A stretch of DNA of 50,489 nucleotides. Source: Actinomycetes bacterium (GTDB lineage: Bacteria; Actinomycetota; Acidimicrobiia; Acidimicrobiales; Bog-793). The translations under genes were made by a program, and so were the position numbers. Numbering within the stretch: position 1 is the first letter of the stretch; the number at the start of each line of letters is the position of its first letter. Below, in pieces: positions 17,663-27,091 of the stretch. The stretch is taken from the NCBI GenBank assembly GCA_021796535.1, contig JAKABW010000006.1:70156-120644 (forward strand), read 5' to 3'. Under the pieces are notes generated by a model, which was not told the origin of the DNA, made no database searches, and saw only the letters and a list, made by a program, of their open reading frames with translations.

Positions 17663-17931
17663 TTTTGCTATCAGCCAATAGTATCGTCATATTTTGACTA
17701 AAACTTGTCGCCGCGGTTTTATTGTCAATGGGCTGATTGTTTCGCTTCCGTTGATGGCGCTGTGACGTGTTCGGCAAGGCGGTAAGGGCTGTGAGGGTAT
17801 CAAAATATGTAATTGGCAATAAAATCACATAAACATAGTAACAACTGTTTTCAAAAATATTTAGAAAGGTATTGGTTGTCGTTGATTTACTGTAAGTACA
17901 CCATGAGCAAATAAACTTATTTAAAAAAGTA

Positions 17932-18855
17932 TTATAATTGCAATATGTGTGCTAAAGAGCTTTGAACATCCGGATAGTGAAAATCAAAACCAGCTTCGGT
18001 CAATTTTTCAGGCAAAACTCTTTGACTGGCCAGCACGAATTCAGAAGTTGTTCTCTTGCCCATGGCCAATTCCAAAGCCAGTTGCGGCATGTGCAAATGT
18101 GCCGGCTTATTGAGGAGATGTGACAAAATATTAGTCATGTCGGCATTGCGAACCGGTTCCGGGGCCGTAACATTTACCGGACCCGAAACGGCTTCCGTCT
18201 CCAGCAGAAACAGAATGGCTCTTATCGCGTCATCAAGTGATACCCAACTCATCCATTGTTGTCCGCTTCCCAAACGTCCGGCTACGCCGTTTTTAAACAT
18301 GGGAAGGACGCTTTTCAGCAATCCGCCGTTCTGTCCGAGAACCACACCCATTCTGAGCGTGACGACCCTGACTGTTTCCGTTTGAAAAGAAAGCGCTGTT
18401 TTTTCCCATGCTTCACATAGATCCGCCAAAAAACCGCTGCCTTTGTCCGAGGTTTCGGTCAGGATTTCCTCTTGGCGGGAACCGTAGTATCCGACAGCGG
18501 AAGCCGATATAAAAACGGAAGGTTTATTGTTTGTGCTTTGGATCAGGTTGCCCAAAATATTGGTGGTGGCAATGCGCGAATCGTAAAGTTTGGTTTGCTT
18601 TTGGGCGTCCCAACGGGAAGCCGTTATCGGTTCTCCGGCCAAATTAATAACAGCGTCAAAATGGTCGTCCTCAGTGACGCCATCGCCTGAATCGCCGCCG
18701 TTTTTGCGCAGGAGCGCTTTATCGTAATCAATGACCAAATCATGTTCATCGGGATTTGTGTGGACGGCTTTTAGCGTGTTGTGACCGTCTCCGATCAGTT
18801 TGGCAAGCAATGCTTTACCTATAAATCCGCGGGACCCGCTTATAAGCACGCGCAT
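17932..18855 (-). CDS. TIGR01777-family NAD(P)-dependent epimerase-like protein (SDR)
   Basis: A 307-residue atypical short-chain dehydrogenase/reductase of the TIGR01777 (YfcH/SULA-like) group. The Rossmann loop ISGSRGFIGKAL is at residues 5-16, INLAGEPI near 75 is a family hallmark, and SASAVGYYG carries the active-site Tyr. The ending LxxxGFxFxYPDVxxSL (TEAGFDFHYPDVQSSLAHIL) belongs to the C-terminal DUF1731 segment. The relatives have no firm substrate; one human relative is SDR39U1. ATG 18855 is chosen because GGGAGAG lies at proper spacing; the TTG at 18867 lies inside that signal. It is divergent from kgd, 82 nt apart. Confidence 0.88.
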   Translation of the reverse strand: MRVLISGSRGFIGKALLAKLIGDGHNTLKAVHTNPDEHDLVIDYDKALLRKNGGDSGDGVTEDDHFDAVINLAGEPITASRWDAQKQTKLYDSRIATTNILGNLIQSTNNKPSVFISASAVGYYGSRQEEILTETSDKGSGFLADLCEAWEKTALSFQTETVRVVTLRMGVVLGQNGGLLKSVLPMFKNGVAGRLGSGQQWMSWVSLDDAIRAILFLLETEAVSGPVNVTAPEPVRNADMTNILSHLLNKPAHLHMPQLALELAMGKRTTSEFVLASQRVLPEKLTEAGFDFHYPDVQSSLAHILQL

Positions 18856-18924
18856 GATCTCTCCCAACCTAAATATTTTTTAAAATCCTTCTGATTGCGT
18901 ATCATAACCTAACTTTAATAGCGA

Positions 18925-18930
18925 TAGGCT
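18925..18930 (+). promoter_or_regulatory. -10 box of a probable leaderless kgd promoter
   Basis: TAGGCT ends exactly 7 nt before the kgd GTG, and no ribosome-binding site is present. The geometry is identical to that before secA and the CIS regulator gene. Confidence 0.45.
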
Positions 18931-18937
18931 CATATAT

Positions 18938-21900
18938 GTGAGTGATCCTGAACAATCGTTATTTATAAGTACAACCAAATCAGCCGACGGAGCTCTCGGT
19001 CTGAATGCCTGGCTCGTGGAAGAGATGTACCAGTCATACAAAAAGGACCCTACTTCCGTCAGTGAAAGCTGGCAAGAATTTTTTAAAGACTATCAGAGCC
19101 ATGTGCCGATCCAGCGGGAGCAGAGCGCTGAAACTTACGAAGCCGGCACCCTGATCGTTTCCGGCGACAGGCAGGTCCCCGCCGGGGAAAGCGTCCCGCA
19201 AAATCTGGACGGGCAGCCGACGCCGAAAGCGGTTGCGGAAGTCGCAAAAGAGGTCGATCCGGCTGTCGAAGTCATCAGGGGCGGGGCTAGGCGGCTGGTG
19301 GATAATATGGTTGCCAGCCTCTCCGTGCCGACGGCAACAAGCGTGCATCCGGTTCCGGCAAAACTTTTGGAAATCAACAGGAAGGTTATCAACGCCCATT
19401 TGTTGAAAACCTCCGGAGGCAAAGTCAGCTTTACACACCTGATCGGCTGGGCCGTGGTAAAAGCGGTACAGTCGGTCCCGTCTCTGAATGCTCATTTTGT
19501 GGATGACGCAGACGGCAAGGGGAATCCCGGCAAGTTTGTCCATGACCATATCGGTCTCGGAATAGCAATTGATTTGGAAAGGCCCAACGGCAAGAGAAAT
19601 CTGGTTGTGCCCGTTATCAGGGCCGCGGATACCCTGAATTTTCAAGAATTCGTGCATGCCTATGAAGATTTGGTAAGACGGGCAAGACAGCAAAAATTAA
19701 CGGCGGACGACCTCCAGGGGGCAAGCGTCACGCTCACCAACCCGGGAACACTCGGCACCACGCAGTCCGTGCCGAGATTGATGCCCGGCACGGGAGTCAT
19801 TGTCGGAGTGGGGGCCATAGGGTATCCGGCCGATCTGCAGGGTGCCGACGCGTCACAGTTGGCAGAACTCGGTATCGGGAAAATCGTCACCCTGACTTCC
19901 ACGTACGACCACAGGATTATCCAAGGGGCCGAATCGGGATTGTTCCTGCAAAAGATCCACGAACTGCTGACCGGAAAGTACGGTTTTTATCTGGAAGTGT
20001 TTGAATCTCTGGGAATTCAGCAGCAGCCGGTTTCTTTTGATTTTGACAAAAAACCGGGCAGTCCCCTGTCGCGGGAACGTGCTCTCCTGGAGAAGCAAGT
20101 CGCCGTACAGACTCTGATAAACGCGTACCGGACCTACGGACACAGAATTGCCAATCTGGATTCTTTGGCGGATCAAGCCCCGGCGATGATCGAAGAGCTG
20201 GATCTTGCCACGCACGGGTTGAGTATCTGGGACTTTGACCGCAGGTTTTTGACATTCGGTCTGGCGGGACGCGAAGATATGAATCTGGAAGACGTTCTGA
20301 ACATCCTGACCGATGCCTACTGTCGGGATATGGGCATCGAGTACATGCACCTCGAATCGGCCGAGGAGAGGTCATTTATTCAAGACTACGCGGAGAAGAG
20401 CCGCCCGGATGTCATCGAGCCGGAGTTGCAGAGACATATCCTGTCAAAACTGAACGCGGCAGAAGCGTTTGAGAGTTTTCTGCATACGCGGTACGTGGGA
20501 CAAAGACGTTTCGGACTGGAAGGCGCCGAATCGGCAATAGTGATCCTGGACACGTTTCTGAATCAATCCATGGATTTTTCCGCATCCGAAGCCGTCATAG
20601 GAATGGCACACAGGGGCAGACTGAACGTATTGGTCAATATCGCGCAGAAGTCTTATCAGGAGATGTTCGCCGAATTCGAAGGTAATTTGGATCCCGAAAC
20701 GGTACAGGGATCGGGAGATGTCAAATACCACAAAGGTGTCGCCGGTAAATTTGTGGCGCGAAACGGGGCTTCCATCCCGGTTTTCCTCTGTTCCAACCCC
20801 TCCCACCTGGAAGCGGTGGATTCCGTGGCTGAAGGCATCGTAAAAGCAAAGTTGGATATGATGCCCTCCGAAAAGGGGTTTAAAATATTGCCTATTTTGG
20901 TTCACGGAGATGCTGCTTTTATGGGTCAGGGGGTGGTGGCTGAAACCCTCAACTTGTCTCAGCTGGACGGTTATAACGTCGGAGGAACCCTGCATCTGAT
21001 CATCAACAATCAAATAGGTTTCACCACGCCTCCGGAATCGGCGAGATCGTCCCGTTATGCCTCGGACGCTGCCAAAGCGATAGCGGCTTTGGTGATACAC
21101 GTCAACGGAGACGACCCCGAGGCGTGTTACAGAGCCGCCCGTCTGGCTTCTGCGTACAGGGAGCGCTTCCATAAAGACGTTGTGATTGACATGGTCTGTT
21201 ACAGACGACACGGACACAACGAAGGGGATGATCCCAGTTACACGCAGCCCATTATGTACAAGAAAATAGACGCGAGGAGGTCGGTAAGAAAGATTTACAC
21301 CGAATCGCTCATCAAGAGGGGGGACATTACTCTGGATGAGGCGGAACAGGTTCTTTCCGACTACCTGGCGCGCCTGCAGTCTGCTCTGGAAGAGACCCGT
21401 TCGGTGACGCCTCCGAAACTTGACCGTCTGCCGGAAAAGAAATACAGTCCGTCCGAAAAACTGTCCACAAAGTTTGACACAGACAAAGAGACGCTGGATA
21501 AAATCGTGGCCAGGCTTCACGAGGTCCCGGAAGACTTTGTCATTCACCCCAAGTTGGCCCGCCAGCTTTCCGCAAGGCACACTCTGTACCAACAGGGCGA
21601 GGTAGACTGGTCGCTAGCGGAATTGTCGGCATACGGGACGTTGCTCTGTGTCGGCAAAGATATCAGAATTTCCGGCCAGGACACCAAACGCGGCACATTT
21701 TCCCACAGACATGCCGTGTTGGTCGACTATGACAACGGCGGCAGTTTTGTGCCTTTGTCCAATCTGGACAGACCCATTGCTGCGGATGGCGGCAAGGTCG
21801 TTGAGAAGAGCGCTTCCTTTGAGGTATACGATTCAGCTCTGTCGGAGTATGCCGCCTTGGGTTTTGAGTACGGCTATTCCGTCGAAAAAACAGATGCGCT

Positions 21901-22693
21901 CGTCATCTGGGAAGCTCAGTTTGGGGATTTCGCCAACGGCGCTCAGGTTGTCATCGACCAGTTTTTGGTTGCGGCCGAAGAGAAGTGGGGGCAGACTTCT
22001 TCACTCGTGCTCTATTTGCCGCACGGATACGAAGGACAGGGTGCCGAGCACTCCTCCGCCCGTTTGGAGCGCTTTCTTGCTCTTTCTGCCGGAGCAAATA
22101 TAGTCGTCACGCAACCTACCACGGCGGCTCAAATGTTTCACCTGATCAGGGCACAGGCTCTTCGGGCAACCCGCAAGCCTCTTGTGGTTATGACTCCCAA
22201 GTCGCTTCTCAGGGCGAAGCATTCCCGTTCCGCTTATGACGAGTTACTGAACGGTCATTTCAACGAAGTGTTGGACGACCCCAGATTTGTTTCGGGTGGC
22301 GACAGAAGCCAGGTCTCTAAAATCGTATTGTGCAGCGGAAAGATAGCATACGACGCTTTGGCCAGAAGTGATCTTTTACATGCCGAATCCAACGTCATAG
22401 CCTCCGCCGTGGTGCGGATAGAGCAGCTTTATCCCTGGCCGGCCGAAGAGCTTTCTTCGGTGCTGGCCCAGTATCCTTCGGCGACGGAAGTGGTATTTTT
22501 GCAGGACGAGCCTGAGAATATGGGGTCTTGGTTCTTTGTTCATGAAAAACTGCACAAAATACTGCGGGATAGGTATAATTTGACTCACGTCACCAGAGCT
22601 CCTGCGGGCAGTCCCGCTACCGGCTCTCATGCGATACATGATGCGGAACTCGAAGACTTGATGTTCAGGGCGGTCGGCGGCAAAGAGGGATAA
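18938..22693 (+). CDS. kgd: Multifunctional 2-oxoglutarate dehydrogenase E2-E1 (Kgd type)
   Basis: A 1251-residue fusion typical of actinobacteria (Kgd/OdhA), acting in the TCA cycle on 2-oxoglutarate with thiamine diphosphate. Domains: a short N-terminal helix region (about 20-50, AWLVEEMYQSYKKDP), a Pro/Ala linker, a dihydrolipoyl-transsuccinylase-like catalytic domain (about 110-350) with STYDHRIIQGAESG (catalytic His about 325), then the E1 part. The E1 part has AHRGRLNVLVNI, the ThDP motif GDAAFMGQG (about 656) with INNQIGFTTP, RYRRHGHNEGDDPSYTQP-like substrate residues (CYRRHGHNEGDD), and a transketolase C-terminal domain. It has no lipoyl domain, so it needs a lipoylated E2 in trans. 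The GTG start follows a -10-like box. Confidence 0.95.
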   Translation: MSDPEQSLFISTTKSADGALGLNAWLVEEMYQSYKKDPTSVSESWQEFFKDYQSHVPIQREQSAETYEAGTLIVSGDRQVPAGESVPQNLDGQPTPKAVAEVAKEVDPAVEVIRGGARRLVDNMVASLSVPTATSVHPVPAKLLEINRKVINAHLLKTSGGKVSFTHLIGWAVVKAVQSVPSLNAHFVDDADGKGNPGKFVHDHIGLGIAIDLERPNGKRNLVVPVIRAADTLNFQEFVHAYEDLVRRARQQKLTADDLQGASVTLTNPGTLGTTQSVPRLMPGTGVIVGVGAIGYPADLQGADASQLAELGIGKIVTLTSTYDHRIIQGAESGLFLQKIHELLTGKYGFYLEVFESLGIQQQPVSFDFDKKPGSPLSRERALLEKQVAVQTLINAYRTYGHRIANLDSLADQAPAMIEELDLATHGLSIWDFDRRFLTFGLAGREDMNLEDVLNILTDAYCRDMGIEYMHLESAEERSFIQDYAEKSRPDVIEPELQRHILSKLNAAEAFESFLHTRYVGQRRFGLEGAESAIVILDTFLNQSMDFSASEAVIGMAHRGRLNVLVNIAQKSYQEMFAEFEGNLDPETVQGSGDVKYHKGVAGKFVARNGASIPVFLCSNPSHLEAVDSVAEGIVKAKLDMMPSEKGFKILPILVHGDAAFMGQGVVAETLNLSQLDGYNVGGTLHLIINNQIGFTTPPESARSSRYASDAAKAIAALVIHVNGDDPEACYRAARLASAYRERFHKDVVIDMVCYRRHGHNEGDDPSYTQPIMYKKIDARRSVRKIYTESLIKRGDITLDEAEQVLSDYLARLQSALEETRSVTPPKLDRLPEKKYSPSEKLSTKFDTDKETLDKIVARLHEVPEDFVIHPKLARQLSARHTLYQQGEVDWSLAELSAYGTLLCVGKDIRISGQDTKRGTFSHRHAVLVDYDNGGSFVPLSNLDRPIAADGGKVVEKSASFEVYDSALSEYAALGFEYGYSVEKTDALVIWEAQFGDFANGAQVVIDQFLVAAEEKWGQTSSLVLYLPHGYEGQGAEHSSARLERFLALSAGANIVVTQPTTAAQMFHLIRAQALRATRKPLVVMTPKSLLRAKHSRSAYDELLNGHFNEVLDDPRFVSGGDRSQVSKIVLCSGKIAYDALARSDLLHAESNVIASAVVRIEQLYPWPAEELSSVLAQYPSATEVVFLQDEPENMGSWFFVHEKLHKILRDRYNLTHVTRAPAGSPATGSHAIHDAELEDLMFRAVGGKEG

Positions 22694-22753
22694 CTTTGCG
22701 TACGGCGGGTCAGCATGTGTCGCAGTATGGCATAATTTCTCGGAAAGGTAATG

Positions 22754-23221
22754 ATGGGGAAAGCGGCGGACGACAGGGCAGATACGGTCTCTGACGTAAA
22801 AGATTGGAAACCGGAGGATCTGATTCCTCACCGCGAGCCCTTTCTCCTGTTGAGCGGAATTACAGAGTTGATTCCGGGGGAGAGTGCCAAAGGTTTTTGG
22901 CGTCTGAGTGGGGAAGAAGATTTCTTCAGAGGACATTTCCCGGCCCGTCCGACCGTACCCGGCGTACTGATGGTGGAGTCCCTTGCGCAATTGGGTGCCG
23001 CGGCGGTTCTGGCGGATAAACGCTTTAGCGGGTTTTTGCCATTGTTTGGGGGTATAGATAAAGTACGTTTCAGAAATCAAGTATTGCCGGGGGACGTATT
23101 GGACTTGGAAGTCACCATGGGGCATATTTCAACCAGAGCCGGTAAAGGGTTGGGCCGGGCGCAGGTAAACGGAAAACTTGCTTGTGAAGCGGAGTTGCTG
23201 TTTGTCTTCGTTCCCAACTGA
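22754..23221 (+). CDS. fabZ: 3-hydroxyacyl-ACP dehydratase, FabZ-like
   Basis: A hot-dog-fold dehydratase of about 155 residues that removes water from 3-hydroxyacyl-ACP in fatty-acid synthesis. LIPHREPFLLL, GHFPARPTVPGVLMVESLAQ with the catalytic His (about 61) and Glu (about 75), and FRNQVLPGDVLDLEV are all as in FabZ. ATG 22754 (alternatively 22751, the two are adjacent) follows GGAAAGG. No other fatty-acid genes are next to it. It lies between kgd and the exonuclease gene and may form a transcription unit with them (gap of about 60 nt after kgd). Confidence 0.88.
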   Translation: MGKAADDRADTVSDVKDWKPEDLIPHREPFLLLSGITELIPGESAKGFWRLSGEEDFFRGHFPARPTVPGVLMVESLAQLGAAAVLADKRFSGFLPLFGGIDKVRFRNQVLPGDVLDLEVTMGHISTRAGKGLGRAQVNGKLACEAELLFVFVPN

Positions 23222-23277
23222 GCTTTTCCAAAGCAGCAACAAATTTGGCGGATCCTTTCTTTGAAGCAGGGCGGTAT

Positions 23278-24072
23278 ATGAAGTTTGTAACTTGGAATGT
23301 CAATTCACTGCGCGCCAGGACAGAACGCGTTCGGCATTGGATTTCTGAAAATAATCCGGATGTGGTCTGTCTGCAGGAAACAAAGTGTTCCGACGAGTCA
23401 TACCCGGCCGAGATATTTCGTGAACTGGGTTACGAAAGCGCCCATTACGGTTTTGGACAGTGGAACGGAGTGGCTGTCATCTCCAAAATCGGTCTGGAAT
23501 CCGTCGAATCCGGGTTTTTGAACTCAGATGAGGAGATAACGAAAGAAGCCCGTCTCTTGAGAGCCAAATGCGGAAAAGTCGACGTTTGGTCCGCGTATAT
23601 CCCAAACGGTCGGATAGTCGGAAGCGAGCACTACGAAGCCAAATTGATATGGCTTAAAGCGCTTCTCCGTGAACTGGAATTGAGGGCTGACAAAACAGAG
23701 CCATTGCTTTTATGCGGGGACTTCAATATTGCCCCGTATGATACGGACGTATTTGACATAAAGATGTTTGCTGGTTCGACCCATGTGACGGAAAGAGAGA
23801 GACTCGGCTTGAAGTCTGTTCTGGATTGGGGTCTTTTTGATATTGCGGCGGAAACGCATGGGACCGAGGCGGATTTGCCTTTCACGTGGTGGGATTACAG
23901 AGGCGGATCTTTCCATAAGAATTTCGGTATGAGAATAGACTTGATGCTGGGGAGCAAAGCTGTTTTGGACAGCACGGAAAGACTGTATGTAGACAGGGAT
24001 GCCAGAAAAAAGGGGAAAGAATTGTCGGCCCCCTCAGATCATGCTCCCGTCGTGTTGGAAATAAGAGATTAA
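23278..24072 (+). CDS. xth: Exodeoxyribonuclease III / AP endonuclease
   Basis: Repairs abasic sites and trims 3' ends in base-excision repair. 264 residues, standard for bacterial ExoIII. All key residues are visible: N7 in WNVNSLRAR, E34 in LQETKC, YIPNGR, D148-x-N150 in GDFNIAP, WWDYRGG, and SDHAPV with the catalytic histidine. I placed the start at ATG 23278 (MKFVTWNV); the longer frame from 23245 would add eleven residues before the conserved start. The ribosome-binding site is weak (GGGCGG). Confidence 0.93.
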   Translation: MKFVTWNVNSLRARTERVRHWISENNPDVVCLQETKCSDESYPAEIFRELGYESAHYGFGQWNGVAVISKIGLESVESGFLNSDEEITKEARLLRAKCGKVDVWSAYIPNGRIVGSEHYEAKLIWLKALLRELELRADKTEPLLLCGDFNIAPYDTDVFDIKMFAGSTHVTERERLGLKSVLDWGLFDIAAETHGTEADLPFTWWDYRGGSFHKNFGMRIDLMLGSKAVLDSTERLYVDRDARKKGKELSAPSDHAPVVLEIRD

Positions 24073-24106
24073 AGAGTCCGGGCAGCGTAGTTTTTGGCGG
24101 ATTGAA

Positions 24107-25108
24107 ATGATTACGGAGTTGCTCGCACCCAAACTGGCCGATGTCCGTAAACATATCATGATAGACGGCGCGGCCAGGGAAAACACACACCTAACGCTTT
24201 CGCATTGGCCGTCTTCTCCTACTCCGCCGCATTTGCGGCGCGATCTTTCTTTCGAAATCGTCATGGAATATTTGCAAAGCGTTCGGCGGAGGTCCTTTTT
24301 TGGCGGACGCACTTTTTATCAACACGATACGGGCTATGTCACAATCGACCATTTGGACGAAGACGGGATCCTTTCGGTTTTTGCTTTTCTGAATCCGGAA
24401 ATTGCTTTTAGAAATCAGGCTCTCCTCACTCATGCCGCCAGATTGGGAGACTTTAATATAGCCTCCTTCACGCCGGCCGACACTTTGACGTTTGCTTTGC
24501 GTTTTCTGCTCGACCCGGACCGGTCTTACCTGTCTTATACGGAAAACCCCGATTTATTCATAAGCAAGAGTTTTACAAGTCTGTGTGGAATGATCACTCA
24601 GTTCCTTGAGGGCCAAAAAGTTTTTCTGGATGAGGCCGAAGCGGAAGCGAAGGCTTTTCGCCGGAGTCATTCAAGTTTTGTGTCGGGTACGTCCGCGATA
24701 AAAGAAATTCCGGAGCTTTCTCTTGCCGTGGTTACCGTCGGCATGCCGGAAAGCATGGAAGGGAGCCGTCTCAAAGCAAATTGCGACATCGGGATACATC
24801 CGGCAGCCATACATACTTTAACGGGAATGGCGAGAATTATGGTGCTGCATCCGGACGGGCTCTTCTATTACGACAGGTATGAAACCTGGGTCAGATTTAT
24901 GAGTAAAAAACTGCCGCGTCGGGTGAATCTGGAACTTATGGCCGCAAAACTGAATTCGGAAGAACAAGACACCGTCTGGTACGGGGATTCTCCCGGCGAG
25001 CCGATCGCTTGTTTTTATGCGGCGGATCGCAAATCGGCCAAATTATCGCAAAAAAGAGTCACGGACTTTATTTGCAATTATTTGGGGGAAAACTCGACGG
25101 ATTATTGA
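24107..25108 (+). CDS. DUF6687-like protein, unknown function
   Basis: A 333-residue soluble protein. Visible marks are HIMIDGAARENTHLTLSHWP near the N-terminus, VTIDHLDEDGILSVFAFLNP in the middle (a DHxDxDG-type acidic cluster that may bind metal), and a C-terminal DRYETWVRFMSKKLPRRVNLE. From memory these match an uncharacterised actinobacterial family (DUF6687); I cannot check this. The acidic His/Asp cluster recalls DHH-type phosphoesterases, but the rest does not allow that assignment. It starts 34 nt after the exonuclease gene and may share its transcript. It is convergent with pspAB, 44 nt apart. Confidence 0.7.
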   Translation: MITELLAPKLADVRKHIMIDGAARENTHLTLSHWPSSPTPPHLRRDLSFEIVMEYLQSVRRRSFFGGRTFYQHDTGYVTIDHLDEDGILSVFAFLNPEIAFRNQALLTHAARLGDFNIASFTPADTLTFALRFLLDPDRSYLSYTENPDLFISKSFTSLCGMITQFLEGQKVFLDEAEAEAKAFRRSHSSFVSGTSAIKEIPELSLAVVTVGMPESMEGSRLKANCDIGIHPAAIHTLTGMARIMVLHPDGLFYYDRYETWVRFMSKKLPRRVNLELMAAKLNSEEQDTVWYGDSPGEPIACFYAADRKSAKLSQKRVTDFICNYLGENSTDY

Positions 25109-25152
25109 AGTTCTACGCAGCAAGCGGCGGACTGTATCAGCTTTAGCGTTGA

Positions 25153-25743
25153 TTAACGTAAAGGAAGACCCCATATCGGAAACCACTGTGAAAGGTCTTT
25201 TTCGATCACAATATCTTCTTTCAGCTCTTCTTTGATGCGAAGCTCCGTTTCGGTGTTTCTTTTCTCTCCGCTTTCCGGCACGAAAGGATAAAAAGTTCCG
25301 CGTTTGTAGAGGTAAACTATATAGAGGTCGCGAATACCCGAAGAAGCATTGCTTTGCAAGGGTTTGAATCCGAATGCGGAACAAAGTAACTGGGGTCCCC
25401 ACCCGTTGTCGTTGAGTGTGGCGTTTATGTAATGCGTTCTGGTTACCAACTCTTCAAAGTCATCGGATTGAACGGTTATCCACCGGAAACCGTATTCGTC
25501 TTCGCTTTGAGTGACCCGGCCGGCGGCAGATTCGTCGCCGAGATTCAACAGCTCGTTAATTTCCTTTTCCGTATTGGCAAAAGAATTGCCGACCATCGGG
25601 CGGAAACAAACGCCGGCCTTCCCGGTCGGCAGGTAAGATTCCTGGGCTTCCAAGGTGAGCTTGGCGTTTGTCATTCTGAATATTCTGTCCAGGTTGGCAG
25701 ATACCGGCTTTGTCCTGCCGAGAAGCGCATCAAAAAACCCCAT
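25153..25743 (-). CDS. pspAB: PspA-associated protein PspAB
   Basis: A 196-residue soluble protein. MGFFDALLGRTKPVSANLD at the start, SYLPTGKAGVCFRP, GWGPQLLCSAFGF, YLYKRGTFYPF and the ending LSQWFPIWGLP are diagnostic of PspAB in actinobacterial phage-shock modules. Its exact activity is unknown; it is thought to work with PspA and HtpX in envelope stress. It is the last gene of the unit pspA-pspAA-htpX-pspAB, 43 nt after htpX. Confidence 0.88.
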   Translation of the reverse strand: MGFFDALLGRTKPVSANLDRIFRMTNAKLTLEAQESYLPTGKAGVCFRPMVGNSFANTEKEINELLNLGDESAAGRVTQSEDEYGFRWITVQSDDFEELVTRTHYINATLNDNGWGPQLLCSAFGFKPLQSNASSGIRDLYIVYLYKRGTFYPFVPESGEKRNTETELRIKEELKEDIVIEKDLSQWFPIWGLPLR

Positions 25744-25786
25744 TTTTCTCCTTACCGGGCACTCTGAGTATGTTTAGGAATCGTGA

Positions 25787-26725
25787 TTATGAAAGGCTCT
25801 TTCTCATTTGGGCATCGAGCTTAGAGAGCTGGTCCAGCCTTTTTTCGAGTGTGGGGTGAGTGGAAAAAAGATTTGATACGCTGGCACCCTTGAGGAGCGC
25901 TGGTGCGAAGTAAAAAGCGTTGAAGTGTTGCGACTTTCGTATGTCGGTTACGGGAATGCGTGACATTTCTCCCGTGACTTTGACAAGCGCAGACGCCAAG
26001 AGTGAAGGCTGTCCGATCAGGATGGCTCCCGATCTGTCGGCGGCCAATTCGCGATAACGGGAAAGAGAACGTACGAGGACAAAGCTGATGCAATAGATGA
26101 GCATTGAAAATAGCATCATGGCGAACATAAAGACAGCGGCATTGCCCTGGTTGTTTCTGCCCCGGCCTCCCCGGCCTCCTCCCATTCCGCCAAACAGTTC
26201 GCCGAAGTAAAATATTCTTGTCATGAATCCGGCGACGATCCCCAGGAAGCTGGCAATGGTCATCACGGCTACATCCCTGTGGGCCACATGGGAGAGCTCG
26301 TGTGACAAAACGGCTTCAAGTTCTTGTGGTTCCAGTCTCCGGAGCAGGCCCGTGGTGACGCAAACGACGGCATTTTTTTGATTTCGTCCGGTGGCAAACG
26401 CGTTCGGAATGTCCGTAGTGGCAATGGCCACTTTGGGCATGGGCATGTTGGCGAGAGCGACCAGCCTGTCTATGGCGCCGTAGAGCTGGGGCGCCTGCTC
26501 TCTGGTGACCGGCTTCCCGCCCATGGAATAAAGGGCTATTTTGTCGGATGCATAATATTGAATGAACATTATTATTGCCGCAATGACCAAAATGAATGCC
26601 AGGTTTATCTTTAATGCGATCAGAAGTGCTATGACTGCGGCGTAGAGAAGGCCTATCAAAAACACCGTGAACAGCATCCGTCCTGCCAAGCCACGGTCTG
26701 CGGGAAAACGCGTTTTACTTTTCAT
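25787..26725 (-). CDS. htpX: Membrane zinc metalloprotease HtpX
   Basis: M48-family protease of the cytoplasmic membrane that degrades damaged membrane proteins. 312 residues with two N-terminal membrane segments (about 15-39 and 42-60), zinc motif H142-E-L-S-H146, a further hydrophobic segment after it, and RYRELAADRSGA supplying the third zinc ligand (Glu). A glycine/arginine-rich spacer (GGMGGGRGGRGRNNQGN) lies between the third and fourth membrane segments and is a feature of many actinobacterial HtpX proteins. ATG 26725 is preferred over TTG 26734 because AGAGG abuts the TTG. It follows pspAA by 64 nt. Confidence 0.94.
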   Translation of the reverse strand: MKSKTRFPADRGLAGRMLFTVFLIGLLYAAVIALLIALKINLAFILVIAAIIMFIQYYASDKIALYSMGGKPVTREQAPQLYGAIDRLVALANMPMPKVAIATTDIPNAFATGRNQKNAVVCVTTGLLRRLEPQELEAVLSHELSHVAHRDVAVMTIASFLGIVAGFMTRIFYFGELFGGMGGGRGGRGRNNQGNAAVFMFAMMLFSMLIYCISFVLVRSLSRYRELAADRSGAILIGQPSLLASALVKVTGEMSRIPVTDIRKSQHFNAFYFAPALLKGASVSNLFSTHPTLEKRLDQLSKLDAQMRKSLS

Positions 26726-26789
26726 GTTTATCAACCTCTGTAACTAATACCTACGTAAATAATCATAGCCGATCGTTGTTACACGGTGA

Positions 26790-27065
26790 TCAGCGGGAAG
26801 ACTCATCGTCAGCCAATAAGGCTTTGATGTCTTCCAGTGTAGAACCGGGAGCCGGCACCGTTATGTCAGAGGACAAAAGTTTTTCGGGCGGCACCACCGT
26901 TCCCTCCGCCGTGATGGCGTCTATGATCTCGGCCAGTTTGGATTCGTAAGCCTCTTTGTCGTTATTGTCAAGCGCCCGCGTCAATTCTTCGTCCATGGCC
27001 TCCAGCCGGGTTTCCAGATCTTTGGGAATTGTATATTGTCCGTCGTGAAGAATTCTTACTATCAT
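26790..27065 (-). CDS. pspAA: PspA-associated protein PspAA
   Basis: A 91-residue protein starting MIVRILHDGQYTIP, with a helical acidic middle (LETRLEAMDEELTRALDNND) and the ending LLSSDITVPAPGSTLEDIKALL, as in PspAA of actinobacterial and archaeal Psp modules. It is a small partner of PspA; a biochemical role is not settled. ATG 27065 (after AGGACGG) sets the start; the longer open frame upstream overlaps pspA and is not used. It lies 26 nt downstream of pspA. Confidence 0.9.
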   Translation of the reverse strand: MIVRILHDGQYTIPKDLETRLEAMDEELTRALDNNDKEAYESKLAEIIDAITAEGTVVPPEKLLSSDITVPAPGSTLEDIKALLADDESSR

Positions 27066-27091
27066 TTTGACCGTCCTTAGGTTTTGTCTGT

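Noticed and set aside
20444-21592. 382-codon open frame antisense to kgd
   Set aside because: Antisense to conserved dehydrogenase sequence, with no start signal and no recognisable domain.
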